Source: Aldehydirespirator sp965200005
GTDB lineage: Bacteria > Actinomycetota > Acidimicrobiia > Acidimicrobiales > Aldehydirespiratoraceae
Assembly: GCA_965200005.1 (NCBI GenBank)
Contig: OZ241331.1
Coordinates: 2,728,001-2,792,000, forward strand
Direction of reading: 5' to 3'
DNA length: 64,000 nucleotides
The stretch's first letter is position 1. Every line of letters starts with the position of its first letter. This document shows positions 40,626 through 48,799 of the stretch, piece after piece. A program made the position numbers and the translations under genes. Under the pieces are notes generated by a model. The model saw only the letters and a list, made by a program, of their open reading frames with translations. It did no database searches and was not told the DNA's origin.

Positions 40626-42929
40626 GTGCCGTCTGGTTCGTTCATGGGAAACGCGGTCACACGGCGAGAAGATCCAGACCTTCTAACCGGCAGTCGCCAC
40701 TATGTCGGAGACATGACACCGCCGGGCACGTTGCATCTGGCGTTCGTGCGCTCGCTGATGGCCCACGCAAACATCGATGACATCGAGACCACAGATGCCA
40801 GCAATGCTGCTGGTGTTGTGGGCGTCTTCAGCGGCAACGACCTCGGTATTGAGCCCCTACTGGCTTTCCCGATCCTGCCACCCTCGTTCAAGCGGTCAGC
40901 TTTTGCAGACAAGGCTCGCCATGTGGGTGATCCTCTAGCGGTCGTTGTGGCCGAGACCCAGGCCCAGGCTCTTGATGCCGCTGAACTCGTTGAGGTCGAC
41001 TATGACCCCCTCGACGCCCTGGTTGATCCCTTCGAGGCGCTTGCTGAGGGGGCTGATCTGGTCATTGAAAAGCACGGATCAAACCTTGCGATGCACCTTG
41101 AGACGACCGCTGACCCTGAGGCGCTCAGTGGGCACGATCTGGTTGTCTCAGGCCGTTTCGTGAACCATCGCGTGTCGGGCGCGCCAATTGAGCCGTCTGC
41201 GGTGCTGGCGACTCCCGGTGGTGACAATGGTGAGGAGGTCACCGTGTGGTGTAGCTCCCAGCGCCCCCATGAGCTACGAGACCAGATAGCCCTCGCATTG
41301 GGAGAATCCAAAGACAAGGTGCGGGTCATCGCCCCAGCCGTGGGTGGCGGGTTTGGCCCCAAAGCTGCCGTTTATCCCGAGTTCTGTGTTGTGGCGGCGC
41401 TCGCCAAGCGCTTCGGCCGGCCCGTTAAGTGGATCGAGACCCGCAGCGAGAACCTCGTCAACATGATCCAGGGACGCGACCAGATTCAAGACGTGGAACT
41501 CGGCCTGACCCGTGACGGGATGTTCCGGTGGTTGCGCGTCAAGCTGACAGCAAACGTCGGTGCATACCCCGGGATTGGTGCATTCCTGCCGTTCTTTACG
41601 ATGATGATGGCGACGGGCCCTTACCGCATCGACGTGGTCGACTACAGGACTGACTCCGTGATCACCAACATGACGCCAATCGGTGCCTTTCGAGGTGCGG
41701 GGCGCCCGGAAGCAACCGTGTCACTGGAGCGCATCATCGACAAGGCGGCCGCCGAACTCGGCATGGATCCAGCGGAGTTGCGACGCCGCAATCTGCTGGA
41801 GCCTGGTGACTTCCCGTTGACCTCGCCGACCGGAGCAAACATGGACTCCGGCGATTACGGCGCGGCGTTGGATCTTGCCTTAGAGGTGGCCGGATACGAG
41901 GAGCTGCGCGCCGAGCAGCAACAACAGCGAGAGCTCGACAGCTCCAAGCTGATCGGGATCGGCGTTTCGGTGTATGTGGAGGTCACTGCCGTCGGCCTTG
42001 TCGAGGAGTACGGCGCGGTGAGCGTCGAACCAGACGGCACGATCACGGCTCGAGTCGGCACTGCGTCGCATGGCCAGGGTCACGCCACGGCCTTCTCACA
42101 GATACTTGGCGAGGTGCTCGGTGTGACTCCAGATCAGGTGCGCATCATTCACAGCGACACCGCGGAGGTGCCACGTGGACTCGGGACGGTGGCTTCCCGT
42201 TCCTTGCAGACGGCGGGAAGTGCAGTCTGGACAGCTGCGCATGAGGTGCTCGACACGTCCAAGCAGCTAGCGGCCAGCCTGCTAGAGGCAGACCCTGGAG
42301 ACATTGTCACTGCTCCAGGTGGCTTAGGTGTGGCAGGTGTTCCGGCACGTGGTGTTTCGTGGGCGGAACTCGCAGCAGCGGCCCAGAGCGACGACTTGCC
42401 TGAGAGGGTCGCACCGGGCGGTTTAGCTGCAGAGACAGATTTCAACCAGGGTGATTCGAGCTACCCGTTCGGAGCTCATGTCGCTGTTGTGGAGATTGAT
42501 GCCGAGACTGGTGATACCCGGGTGGTGCGCCACATCGCGGTGGATGACTGCGGCCGGATCCTGAATCCGATGCTGGTTGAAGGCCAGGTTCATGGGGGTG
42601 TCGCTACCGGTATCTCCCAAGCGTTGTATGAGCACACCACCTATGACGAGTGGGGCAATCCGCGTAACACCAACTTCGCCGATTACGCCATTCCCGCGGC
42701 GACCGAGTTGCCTCGTTACGAGACGGCTCACACCGAGACGCCAAGCCCGCGCAACCCGCTCGGCGCTAAGGGAATCGGCGAATCGGGCACGATCGGCTCC
42801 ACCCCCGCTGTGCAATCTGCGGTGCTTGACGCTCTGGCCCCTCTCGGGATCACAGACCTAGATATGCCCTATACCCCTCAACGGGTGTGGCAAGCGATAG
42901 CCGCTGCTCGGGGCGCCGACGCTGCCTAA
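40626..42929 (+). CDS. Molybdopterin-binding hydroxylase large subunit (CoxL-like, form II type)
   Basis: 767 residues of the xanthine oxidase/CO dehydrogenase large-subunit family. The N-terminal aldehyde oxidase domain (RREDPDLLTGSRHYVGDM) is followed by Mo-cofactor segments: AVGGGFGPKAAVYPE, then AFRGAGR at 354-360, GHATAFSQIL, and GAKGIGESGTIG with the catalytic Glu. Form I CO dehydrogenases carry AYXCSFR and form II AYRGAGR; the Phe replacing Tyr here makes it form II-like, a group whose substrate is often not CO. AAGGAGG lies 4 nt before GTG 40626. No small (2Fe-2S) or medium (FAD) subunit gene is adjacent, so partners must be encoded elsewhere. Its maturation genes are probably the cox cluster at 24.5-29.1 kb. 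Confidence 0.92.
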   Translation: MPSGSFMGNAVTRREDPDLLTGSRHYVGDMTPPGTLHLAFVRSLMAHANIDDIETTDASNAAGVVGVFSGNDLGIEPLLAFPILPPSFKRSAFADKARHVGDPLAVVVAETQAQALDAAELVEVDYDPLDALVDPFEALAEGADLVIEKHGSNLAMHLETTADPEALSGHDLVVSGRFVNHRVSGAPIEPSAVLATPGGDNGEEVTVWCSSQRPHELRDQIALALGESKDKVRVIAPAVGGGFGPKAAVYPEFCVVAALAKRFGRPVKWIETRSENLVNMIQGRDQIQDVELGLTRDGMFRWLRVKLTANVGAYPGIGAFLPFFTMMMATGPYRIDVVDYRTDSVITNMTPIGAFRGAGRPEATVSLERIIDKAAAELGMDPAELRRRNLLEPGDFPLTSPTGANMDSGDYGAALDLALEVAGYEELRAEQQQQRELDSSKLIGIGVSVYVEVTAVGLVEEYGAVSVEPDGTITARVGTASHGQGHATAFSQILGEVLGVTPDQVRIIHSDTAEVPRGLGTVASRSLQTAGSAVWTAAHEVLDTSKQLAASLLEADPGDIVTAPGGLGVAGVPARGVSWAELAAAAQSDDLPERVAPGGLAAETDFNQGDSSYPFGAHVAVVEIDAETGDTRVVRHIAVDDCGRILNPMLVEGQVHGGVATGISQALYEHTTYDEWGNPRNTNFADYAIPAATELPRYETAHTETPSPRNPLGAKGIGESGTIGSTPAVQSAVLDALAPLGITDLDMPYTPQRVWQAIAAARGADAA

Positions 42930-43011
42930 TCGCTAGCCAGGCTCTCAGCCCCTCAGGCCCTCAACCGCTCGACCCCAGCCGAGGGCACGGGGCCAAAGCC
43001 AGATTGTGGAC

Positions 43012-43824
43012 TCAGACGCGCCTCACTGGATCTGCATCGATAAGGGTCTGGGCGAGGCGTTGCCATTGATGCAGGCTCAGGGCTTCGGGGCGCCACGTCG
43101 GCGTAACTCCTGCTTCCACAAAGGCGGCTGCGTCAACTAGTCGAGTTAGCGAGCGGCGCAGCATCTTGCGCCGCTGACCGAAGGCTGCGCGTAGCAACGT
43201 CTCCACACCGGCTTGCAGCTCCGGGGATGCCGTTGGTGTGGCGGCGGTGTGACGTCTGATCCTCACGACTGCAGATTCAACTTTGGGTTGCGGGTAGAAG
43301 CACTCCGCACCGACATGTGCAACGACTTCCGCCGTGCCGAGGCTCTCAACAAGCACGCTGGGTATGCCTCGCTGGCGTGACCCTGGCGGTGCTGCCAGAC
43401 GCTGACCAACTTCTAGCTGCACCATTACCACCATCGAGACGATACTCGGGAAGTCACTCAGCAACCGCAAGATCAGCGGCGTGGCAATATTGTATGGAAG
43501 ATTGGCCACGAGCTTCCAGGTGCCGCTCGTTGCTAGCAGTGCCTCAAGGTCGATCCTGTCGATGTCACCCTCGACGACTTGCACGTTTGATGCCATGAAC
43601 TGGTGTCGCAACGCCTTACAACAGGCTGGATCCTTCTCGACCGCGACGATCCGAGCACCGCTCTCATTAAGAGCCAGCGTGAGAGATCCCAGACCAGCCC
43701 CAACCTCAAGAACGCAACCGTCCCGGCTAGCTCCGCTGGTGCGAACCATCATGTGGAGCAGGTCAGGGTCAATCACAAAGTGCTGACCCAACGATCGCCG
43801 AGCTGTCACACCGTGCGCAGCCAT
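43012..43824 (-). CDS. rsmA: 16S rRNA dimethyladenosine transferase (RsmA/KsgA)
   Basis: About 270 residues from ATG 43824. Dimethylates A1518/A1519 of 16S rRNA. Seen: RRSLGQHFVIDPDLL, SAM-binding VLEVGAGLGSLTLAL, catalytic NLPYNIATPLI, and FYPQPKVESAVVR near the C-terminus. Family homology (THTKQALRALMAAHG) continues upstream of this ATG to a CTG at 43857 that forms a CTGA overlap with the stop of the preceding Rpf-like gene, so a CTG start is a serious alternative. Neither has a clear ribosome-binding site, consistent with translational coupling. Confidence 0.93.
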   Translation of the reverse strand: MAAHGVTARRSLGQHFVIDPDLLHMMVRTSGASRDGCVLEVGAGLGSLTLALNESGARIVAVEKDPACCKALRHQFMASNVQVVEGDIDRIDLEALLATSGTWKLVANLPYNIATPLILRLLSDFPSIVSMVVMVQLEVGQRLAAPPGSRQRGIPSVLVESLGTAEVVAHVGAECFYPQPKVESAVVRIRRHTAATPTASPELQAGVETLLRAAFGQRRKMLRRSLTRLVDAAAFVEAGVTPTWRPEALSLHQWQRLAQTLIDADPVRRV

Positions 43825-43853
43825 TAACGCACGTAGTGCTTGTTTGGTGTGAG

Positions 43854-44981
43854 TCAGCTCGGCAGCCGCTTGCGGCAGGTGGGCCAGGGATTCCAGCCGT
43901 TCAACTCGTAGAGCTTGTAGGCCATGCGATCCTGGTCGGCAGGTGCGGCTAGAGCCGGATCCACACCGGCCAACTCTGGGTAGTAGTTGCCAGCTACGTA
44001 GTTCCAGGTGGCGATCGAGAACTGGTAGGCGCCCCGGTACCTGCCGCTGCGGTCGACTATCGAATAGCTTTGCCTCGACTCGCACTCCCGCAGCGCGTAC
44101 CACTGCTCCTCAGTGGTGCCCTCAGGTATCTTTGGCTCGCCGTCAGCGGACTCGTCTTCTTCGTCGTTGGTTGCTGCTTCTGAGTTGTCGTCGTTCGCGT
44201 CTGGCTCGGAAGTGGTATCAGCTTCGGTGTCAGCCGATTCGGACGGCTCGGCAGTCTCTTCGGCAACTTCCGGAGCAGGCTGTTCCTCCGGCTCTGCCGC
44301 TTCATTCGAATCCTTGTCTTCGGGTGATTCCGAGGGGACAGTGACAACCACGGTGCCCGGTGGCAGTTCGGGGTCAACGTCGATGCCTAGATCGTCAAGC
44401 CACCCAAACTGCAAGCTGCCGAGTGGACTCTGATCATCGACACCTAGTATTGGCTGGTCTGAGCCTGTTGACGGCATCTCATCAGGCTCATCGTCTAGTA
44501 CCGCAATGTTGGTGCCTGCAGTCATAGCGAGCCTGCTAGCACGGTCTATGGATCGTGCCAGATGCAAGTCGCGCGCATGCAGCCATTGCCGGGCCCGTTC
44601 CGCAAACGACTCAAGATCAACAAACCCAAACGACCTCGGGTCGCTGGCTTCGCCTGACTTGCTCGCCTTGCTCGCATCGCTGGTGTTCCCGGTTGCTTCC
44701 TCCTCGGCGACGATCTCGACGATCTCATCGTCAGCATCGGCTTCAGACTCAGAGTCCGCCGCTTTCTCCGCTATCTCGGCTGTCTCGGCTTCGATATCAG
44801 ATTCGGAGTCGACCGAATCATCGGTACTGACGCCGGGCTCGGGCGCGACTGCTTCGGAGTTGACTGCTGCAATTGGTGCCACGCCGACCGTTAAGGCCAC
44901 CATCGCCAACGCGACGACCGCGGTGAGCCACCGTGGGAGCGAGACAGACACGGACCTACGAGGTTCGCTGACCTGCAGCAT
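43854..44981 (-). CDS. Resuscitation-promoting factor-like transglycosylase
   Basis: 375 residues. A basic N-terminus and hydrophobic segment (about 16-40) form a signal peptide or anchor. An acidic low-complexity linker (about 45-105) and a second, longer one (about 205-285, rich in Glu/Ala/Ser/Pro) flank a short central region. The C-terminal 85 residues are an Rpf-type lysozyme-like domain: WYALRECESRQSYSIVD contains the catalytic Glu, followed by GRYRGAYQFSIATWNYVAG. Such enzymes cleave peptidoglycan to promote regrowth from dormancy. Genomic position between tatD and ksgA equals that of RpfB in mycobacteria, but no G5 or DUF348 domains are present. It overlaps tatD by 26 bp; GTG 44951 would avoid the overlap. 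Confidence 0.88.
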   Translation of the reverse strand: MLQVSEPRRSVSVSLPRWLTAVVALAMVALTVGVAPIAAVNSEAVAPEPGVSTDDSVDSESDIEAETAEIAEKAADSESEADADDEIVEIVAEEEATGNTSDASKASKSGEASDPRSFGFVDLESFAERARQWLHARDLHLARSIDRASRLAMTAGTNIAVLDDEPDEMPSTGSDQPILGVDDQSPLGSLQFGWLDDLGIDVDPELPPGTVVVTVPSESPEDKDSNEAAEPEEQPAPEVAEETAEPSESADTEADTTSEPDANDDNSEAATNDEEDESADGEPKIPEGTTEEQWYALRECESRQSYSIVDRSGRYRGAYQFSIATWNYVAGNYYPELAGVDPALAAPADQDRMAYKLYELNGWNPWPTCRKRLPS

Positions 44982-45738
44982 CGAGACCGTAGAAGTTCAA
45001 CGTCGTGGCCCTTGTCGTGTTGCGCACTTCACTCACTTCAAGGTTCTTCGTCTTCGCGACTGCCGCACCCACAACGCTCACTAGCGCCGGGCGGTTGGGG
45101 CGACCCCGGTGCGGTACCGGTGCCAGATACGGACTGTCGGTCTCGACAACAAGACGCTCAAGTGGGCAGATGCGGGCGGCGGCTCGCACCTCGGGTGCCT
45201 TGGGGAATGTGACAATCCCCGAAAACGAGAGCAAGGCACCACGCTGCAGACACTCACGAGCCTCATCCGGCCCACCTGTGAAGCAGTGCATTACTAGTCG
45301 CTTCGGCACTCCCTCTCGATCCAGCACGGCAAACATGTCATCCCAAGCCGACCTTGAGTGAATCACAAGTGGCATCTCTAAGCGATTAGCCATCTCGATC
45401 TGTTCCGCAAAGACATTGCGCTGTACCGAACGCGGCGAGTAGTCGTAGTGATAGTCCAGCCCGGCCTCGCCGACCGCCACGACCTGAGGCATCGAAAGCA
45501 GCGCCTCAAGTCCAGCGGTGCCCCCCGATGCCTCGTGAGGATGCACACCTGCCGTTGCCCAGACACCGTCGTGACGCGCGGCTACTGCGGCTGCTTCCTT
45601 CGAGTCTTCAACATCGGTGCCGACGTTGATCAGCACGTCGACACCCGCTAAGCGAGCGTCCTCAACTAGCTCGTGAGCCGATTCGGCTGACGGCAGGTGG
45701 CAATGCTGATCAACCCAACCCACGGCACCAGAAGCCAC
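44956..45738 (-). CDS. tatD: TatD family metal-dependent hydrolase (DNase)
   Basis: 260 residues, TIM barrel. Metal ligands: HCH in VDQHCHLPS, Glu in VGEAGLDYHYD, His in LVIHSRSAW, His in MHCFTGGPDEA, and Asp in VETDSPYLAP. TatD proteins are 3'-5' exonucleases in DNA repair or fragmentation. It lies 13 bp after metG, matching the conserved metG-tatD order. Confidence 0.95.
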   Translation of the reverse strand: MASGAVGWVDQHCHLPSAESAHELVEDARLAGVDVLINVGTDVEDSKEAAAVAARHDGVWATAGVHPHEASGGTAGLEALLSMPQVVAVGEAGLDYHYDYSPRSVQRNVFAEQIEMANRLEMPLVIHSRSAWDDMFAVLDREGVPKRLVMHCFTGGPDEARECLQRGALLSFSGIVTFPKAPEVRAAARICPLERLVVETDSPYLAPVPHRGRPNRPALVSVVGAAVAKTKNLEVSEVRNTTRATTLNFYGLDAAGQRTS

Positions 45739-45751
45739 GTTTCAGCACCAG

Positions 45752-47395
45752 TTAGCTAGCAGCCGCTAGATCGATCTCGTCGAGGTCGACCTTGGCAAAC
45801 AACGGTCCGGGATTCGACAATTTGGCGCCTGCTTGTAAGGGTGGCCGTTCCCAGCTAGTCACCGGCCCGAAGCAACCATCGAGAGCAGCCGTCGAGAACG
45901 GTAGGTAAGGAGCAAACGCAACCCGCACCCCAGCAATTGCCTCAAGCGCGGTCAGCAGCACTGCCGCTGCCCGCTCAGTGTCGGACTTGGCAAGCTTCCA
46001 CGGTTCGGTTGCGTTGAGATAGGCGTTTACCCGTGCTGCGGCTTCCATTGCCGTGCGCAGTCCGGCACGTAACTCCACCCGGTTGATGTGCTCGCCTGCC
46101 CGATCGAGATCAGCATCGACTTGCTCTAGCAACTCCCGATCAACCGACCGTCGCACACAGCCACCTGGGATCGTGTTTGCAAGGGAGCGTTTCGCTAGCG
46201 ACAGAACCCTGTTGACAAGGTTGCCCCAGGTCGCCACCAACTCACCGTTGATGCGCCGCGCAATCTCTTCCAGGGAGACCTCGGTATCAGAGTGCTCTGG
46301 TAAGGCGGCGCTCAAAGCGAACCGCAAGGCATCCGGCTGGAATAGCTGCAACCCGAGATCAATAGTCAGGCCGATGCCACGCCCGGAAGCCATCTTGGCG
46401 CCCGAGAAAGTGACGTACTGGTTGGCCGGCACGTCATCTGGCAGATGCAGCCCGCCGTATCCCATCAACTGCGCTGGCCAGAACAAGGTGTGGAACGGGA
46501 TGTTGTCTTTGCCGATGAAGTAGTAGTGACGGGCCTCATCGTTTTGCCACCAGTGCTGCCAGGCGTCAGGTCGACCCTGACGTTGAGCCCATTCCTTCGA
46601 GGCGGACAGGTAGCCGATCACCGCGTCATACCAGACATAAATGCGCTTGCCGGGCCCCAGGTCGTCGACCGGAAGGTCGATACCCCAGTCGAGGTCACGG
46701 GTTATCGCCCGGTCATGCAGTCCTTCACGAGTCCAGCCGAACGAGGAATTCAAGACATGAGGTCGCCATCCCTCACGAGTCTCGAGCCATTCAGCGACCC
46801 GCTCGGTGAAGTCCGAGTAACGGAAATAGAAGTGCTCGGTGGGCCGCAACTCAGGCGCAGCACCGCTGATCTTGGACCGGGGCTCGATCAGCTCGGTGGC
46901 ATCATGAGTGGTGCCGCACTGCTCGCACTGGTCGCCTCGTGCCTGCGAGAAACCACACACCGAACAGGTGCCCTCGATATAGCGGTCGGGCAGGAAGCGC
47001 TCGCCGACCGGGTCATAGAACTGCTCGGAGACACGCTTGTCGATGTAGCCGTTACGTAGCTGCACACTGAACATGTCCTGTGTGACCGCAGCGTGATTGT
47101 CCGTTCCGGTGGTTGTGAACAGATCCCAGGAGATGCCCACGGCGTCCCATTGCCGGCAGAACTCGCTGTGATAACGATCGACAAGCTCAGACGGGGTGAC
47201 TCCTTCGGCGTCGGCTCGCAGGGTGATCGGTGTGCCGTGGACATCGGAGCCGCTCACCATCAACACCTCGTTGCCAGCTAGACGCTGGTAACGAGCAAAG
47301 ATGTCCGCCGGGATATAGGCACCGGCAAGATGACCCAGATGACGGCTGCCCGAAGCGTAAGGCCACGCCACGGCAACCAGGATCGGCACACTCAT
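45752..47395 (-). CDS. metG: Methionyl-tRNA synthetase
   Basis: 547 residues. Charges tRNA-Met. The HIGH motif is HLGH in SGSRHLGHLAG. A Cys4 knuckle (CSVCGFSQARGDQCEQCG) lies in the connective domain. The position of KMSKS is taken by KMASG in SGAKMASGRG, a degenerate form. The anticodon-binding helical domain follows from about 390. No C-terminal tRNA-binding EMAP domain. First gene of the metG-tatD-rpf-ksgA run. Confidence 0.96.
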   Translation of the reverse strand: MSVPILVAVAWPYASGSRHLGHLAGAYIPADIFARYQRLAGNEVLMVSGSDVHGTPITLRADAEGVTPSELVDRYHSEFCRQWDAVGISWDLFTTTGTDNHAAVTQDMFSVQLRNGYIDKRVSEQFYDPVGERFLPDRYIEGTCSVCGFSQARGDQCEQCGTTHDATELIEPRSKISGAAPELRPTEHFYFRYSDFTERVAEWLETREGWRPHVLNSSFGWTREGLHDRAITRDLDWGIDLPVDDLGPGKRIYVWYDAVIGYLSASKEWAQRQGRPDAWQHWWQNDEARHYYFIGKDNIPFHTLFWPAQLMGYGGLHLPDDVPANQYVTFSGAKMASGRGIGLTIDLGLQLFQPDALRFALSAALPEHSDTEVSLEEIARRINGELVATWGNLVNRVLSLAKRSLANTIPGGCVRRSVDRELLEQVDADLDRAGEHINRVELRAGLRTAMEAAARVNAYLNATEPWKLAKSDTERAAAVLLTALEAIAGVRVAFAPYLPFSTAALDGCFGPVTSWERPPLQAGAKLSNPGPLFAKVDLDEIDLAAAS

Positions 47396-47506
47396 GGGCG
47401 TGCAGGCTACCGGCCACTCCCGGACAGCTAAAGCGGAGTGCCAGGCGGCACGGCTTGCGAGCTGGTGTGAGTGCTACTTGTGACTGCTCAGCCCGAGGTC
47501 AGGGCA

Positions 47507-48349
47507 TCAGGAAGCAGCGATCAGGTTGTAAACGCGCCGGCGCGGCAACTGATAAGTCTTGGCCAATTGGGTTGCCGCGTCCCGGCGAGTAATCCCCTCC
47601 TCAAAGAGCCTCTGAGCAGCCTCAAGCAACTCGGCGTCGCTCACCTCACGGCTCGCCGGTGGTGCTCCGTCGACAACCAATGCCACCTCGCCACGCACCA
47701 CCGCCTTGGTGACCCAGTCGCAGAGTTCTGCGAGGCTGCCGCGGATCACCTCTTCATGCAGTTTCGTGAGTTCACGCACCACCGCCGCACGCCGCTGCGC
47801 ACCGCACGACTTTGCTAGGTCGGCGAGACAAGACTCGAGGCGGTGGGGCGATTCGAACAGCACGACCGTGCGCGGTTCGGTGGCTATCTGAGCAAGCCGT
47901 TTCCGTCGAGACGGCCCCTTACGAGGTAGGAACCCCTCAAACACATAGCGAGCCGTGGAGAGTCCACTCACCGCGAGCGCGGCCGTGGCTGCAGATGGCC
48001 CGGGCACGACAGACACCGCAAGGCCTGCCGCTATACAAGCAGCCACCAGCCGCTCACCTGGATCCGAGACACAGGGCATGCCAGCGTCGCTAACCACAGC
48101 CACACGTTTGCCACCCGCAACCAGCCTGCAGATCTCAGAAGCCGAACGGGTTTCGTTGTGTTGATCAAGACGCCGCAGGCGCACACCGCTAATGCCGACC
48201 ATCTGCAACAGCCGACCGGTGCGCCGGGTGTCCTCACAGCACACCAGATCTGCTGTGGCTAGCGCCTCAGAGGCACGCGGGCTCAGGTCACCCAGGTTGC
48301 CGATCGGCGTTCCGACCAGCACCAAACATCCCCCAGGTGGCGGCTTCAC
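47507..48349 (-). CDS. rsmI: 16S rRNA (cytidine1402-2'-O)-methyltransferase
   Basis: 280 residues of the tetrapyrrole-methylase fold. The three SAM/substrate loops are intact: LVGTPIGNLGDLSPRA, VVSDAGMPCVSDPG, and VVPGPSAATAALAVSGL. The C-terminal RsmI HTH region (EEGITRRDAATQLAKTYQLP) is present. 2'-O-methylates C1402 in the ribosomal P site. It overlaps the DUF192 gene by 4 bp. Confidence 0.95.
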   Translation of the reverse strand: MKPPPGGCLVLVGTPIGNLGDLSPRASEALATADLVCCEDTRRTGRLLQMVGISGVRLRRLDQHNETRSASEICRLVAGGKRVAVVSDAGMPCVSDPGERLVAACIAAGLAVSVVPGPSAATAALAVSGLSTARYVFEGFLPRKGPSRRKRLAQIATEPRTVVLFESPHRLESCLADLAKSCGAQRRAAVVRELTKLHEEVIRGSLAELCDWVTKAVVRGEVALVVDGAPPASREVSDAELLEAAQRLFEEGITRRDAATQLAKTYQLPRRRVYNLIAAS

Positions 48350-48675
48350 CGCCTGATCTCAACGGTGATGCCTTCGGTGATCTCCCATCGAGCAAAGGCT
48401 CCCGCTTCGGCCTCCAGCACACATCGTGCTCGCCAGACGGGCCGTCCCAGCCGGTTCGGTTGCATCTTTGTTAGCCGCAACACCTTCATCTCGGAATCAC
48501 AGTGAGCCACATCAATGGCGAAGCGCATCCCGAACGTGTGAACCCAGCGGGTACGAGGCAATAGCAGAGCACCTTCGATGCCTTCGCGCCCTTGCAGACC
48601 GCGTCGGCGTTGCGTGTGTGTCGAGGCGATCTCGAGTGAAGCGATGACCCGGTCGCCGTGAACCAACCACGCCAT
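48346..48675 (-). CDS. DUF192 protein
   Basis: 109 residues matching DUF192: RRRGLQGREGIEGALLL, the signature TFGMRFAIDVAHCD, and the C-terminal VLEAEAGAFARWEITEG. A small beta fold without an assigned activity. Unlike many members it has no signal peptide. The ATG follows a TAGATT box by 6 nt and has no ribosome-binding site, so it is probably leaderless and first in the DUF192-rsmI operon. Confidence 0.88.
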   Translation of the reverse strand: MAWLVHGDRVIASLEIASTHTQRRRGLQGREGIEGALLLPRTRWVHTFGMRFAIDVAHCDSEMKVLRLTKMQPNRLGRPVWRARCVLEAEAGAFARWEITEGITVEIRR

Positions 48676-48681
48676 GACATG

Positions 48682-48687
48682 AATCTA
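48682..48687 (-). promoter_or_regulatory. -10 box of a leaderless promoter for DUF192-rsmI
   Basis: TAGATT on the minus strand, 6 nt before the ATG at 48675. No convincing -35 is visible. Confidence 0.45.
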
Positions 48688-48707
48688 ATGCGACCCTTTG
48701 CCGAGCT

Positions 48708-48764
48708 TTGGTGGCTATCTGTCTCCGGGTGGACCCGTCTTGGTGGCTCTGTCTCCGGGTGGAC
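48708..48764. repeat. Short direct repeat between ychF and DUF192
   Basis: TTGGTGGCT(AT)CTGTCTCCGGGTGGAC occurs twice: 48708-48734 with the central AT, 48740-48764 without. The intergenic copies lie where the promoter and leader region of DUF192 is expected. Role unknown. Confidence 0.7.
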
Positions 48765-48799
48765 GTGCTGCAGGGGCACCAGATTGAGAGATCGAAGAT

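Noticed and set aside
40626..42929. Claim that the organism oxidises carbon monoxide
   Set aside because: The motif is form II-like with a Phe substitution, and the small and medium subunits are absent from the window; other substrates are equally possible.
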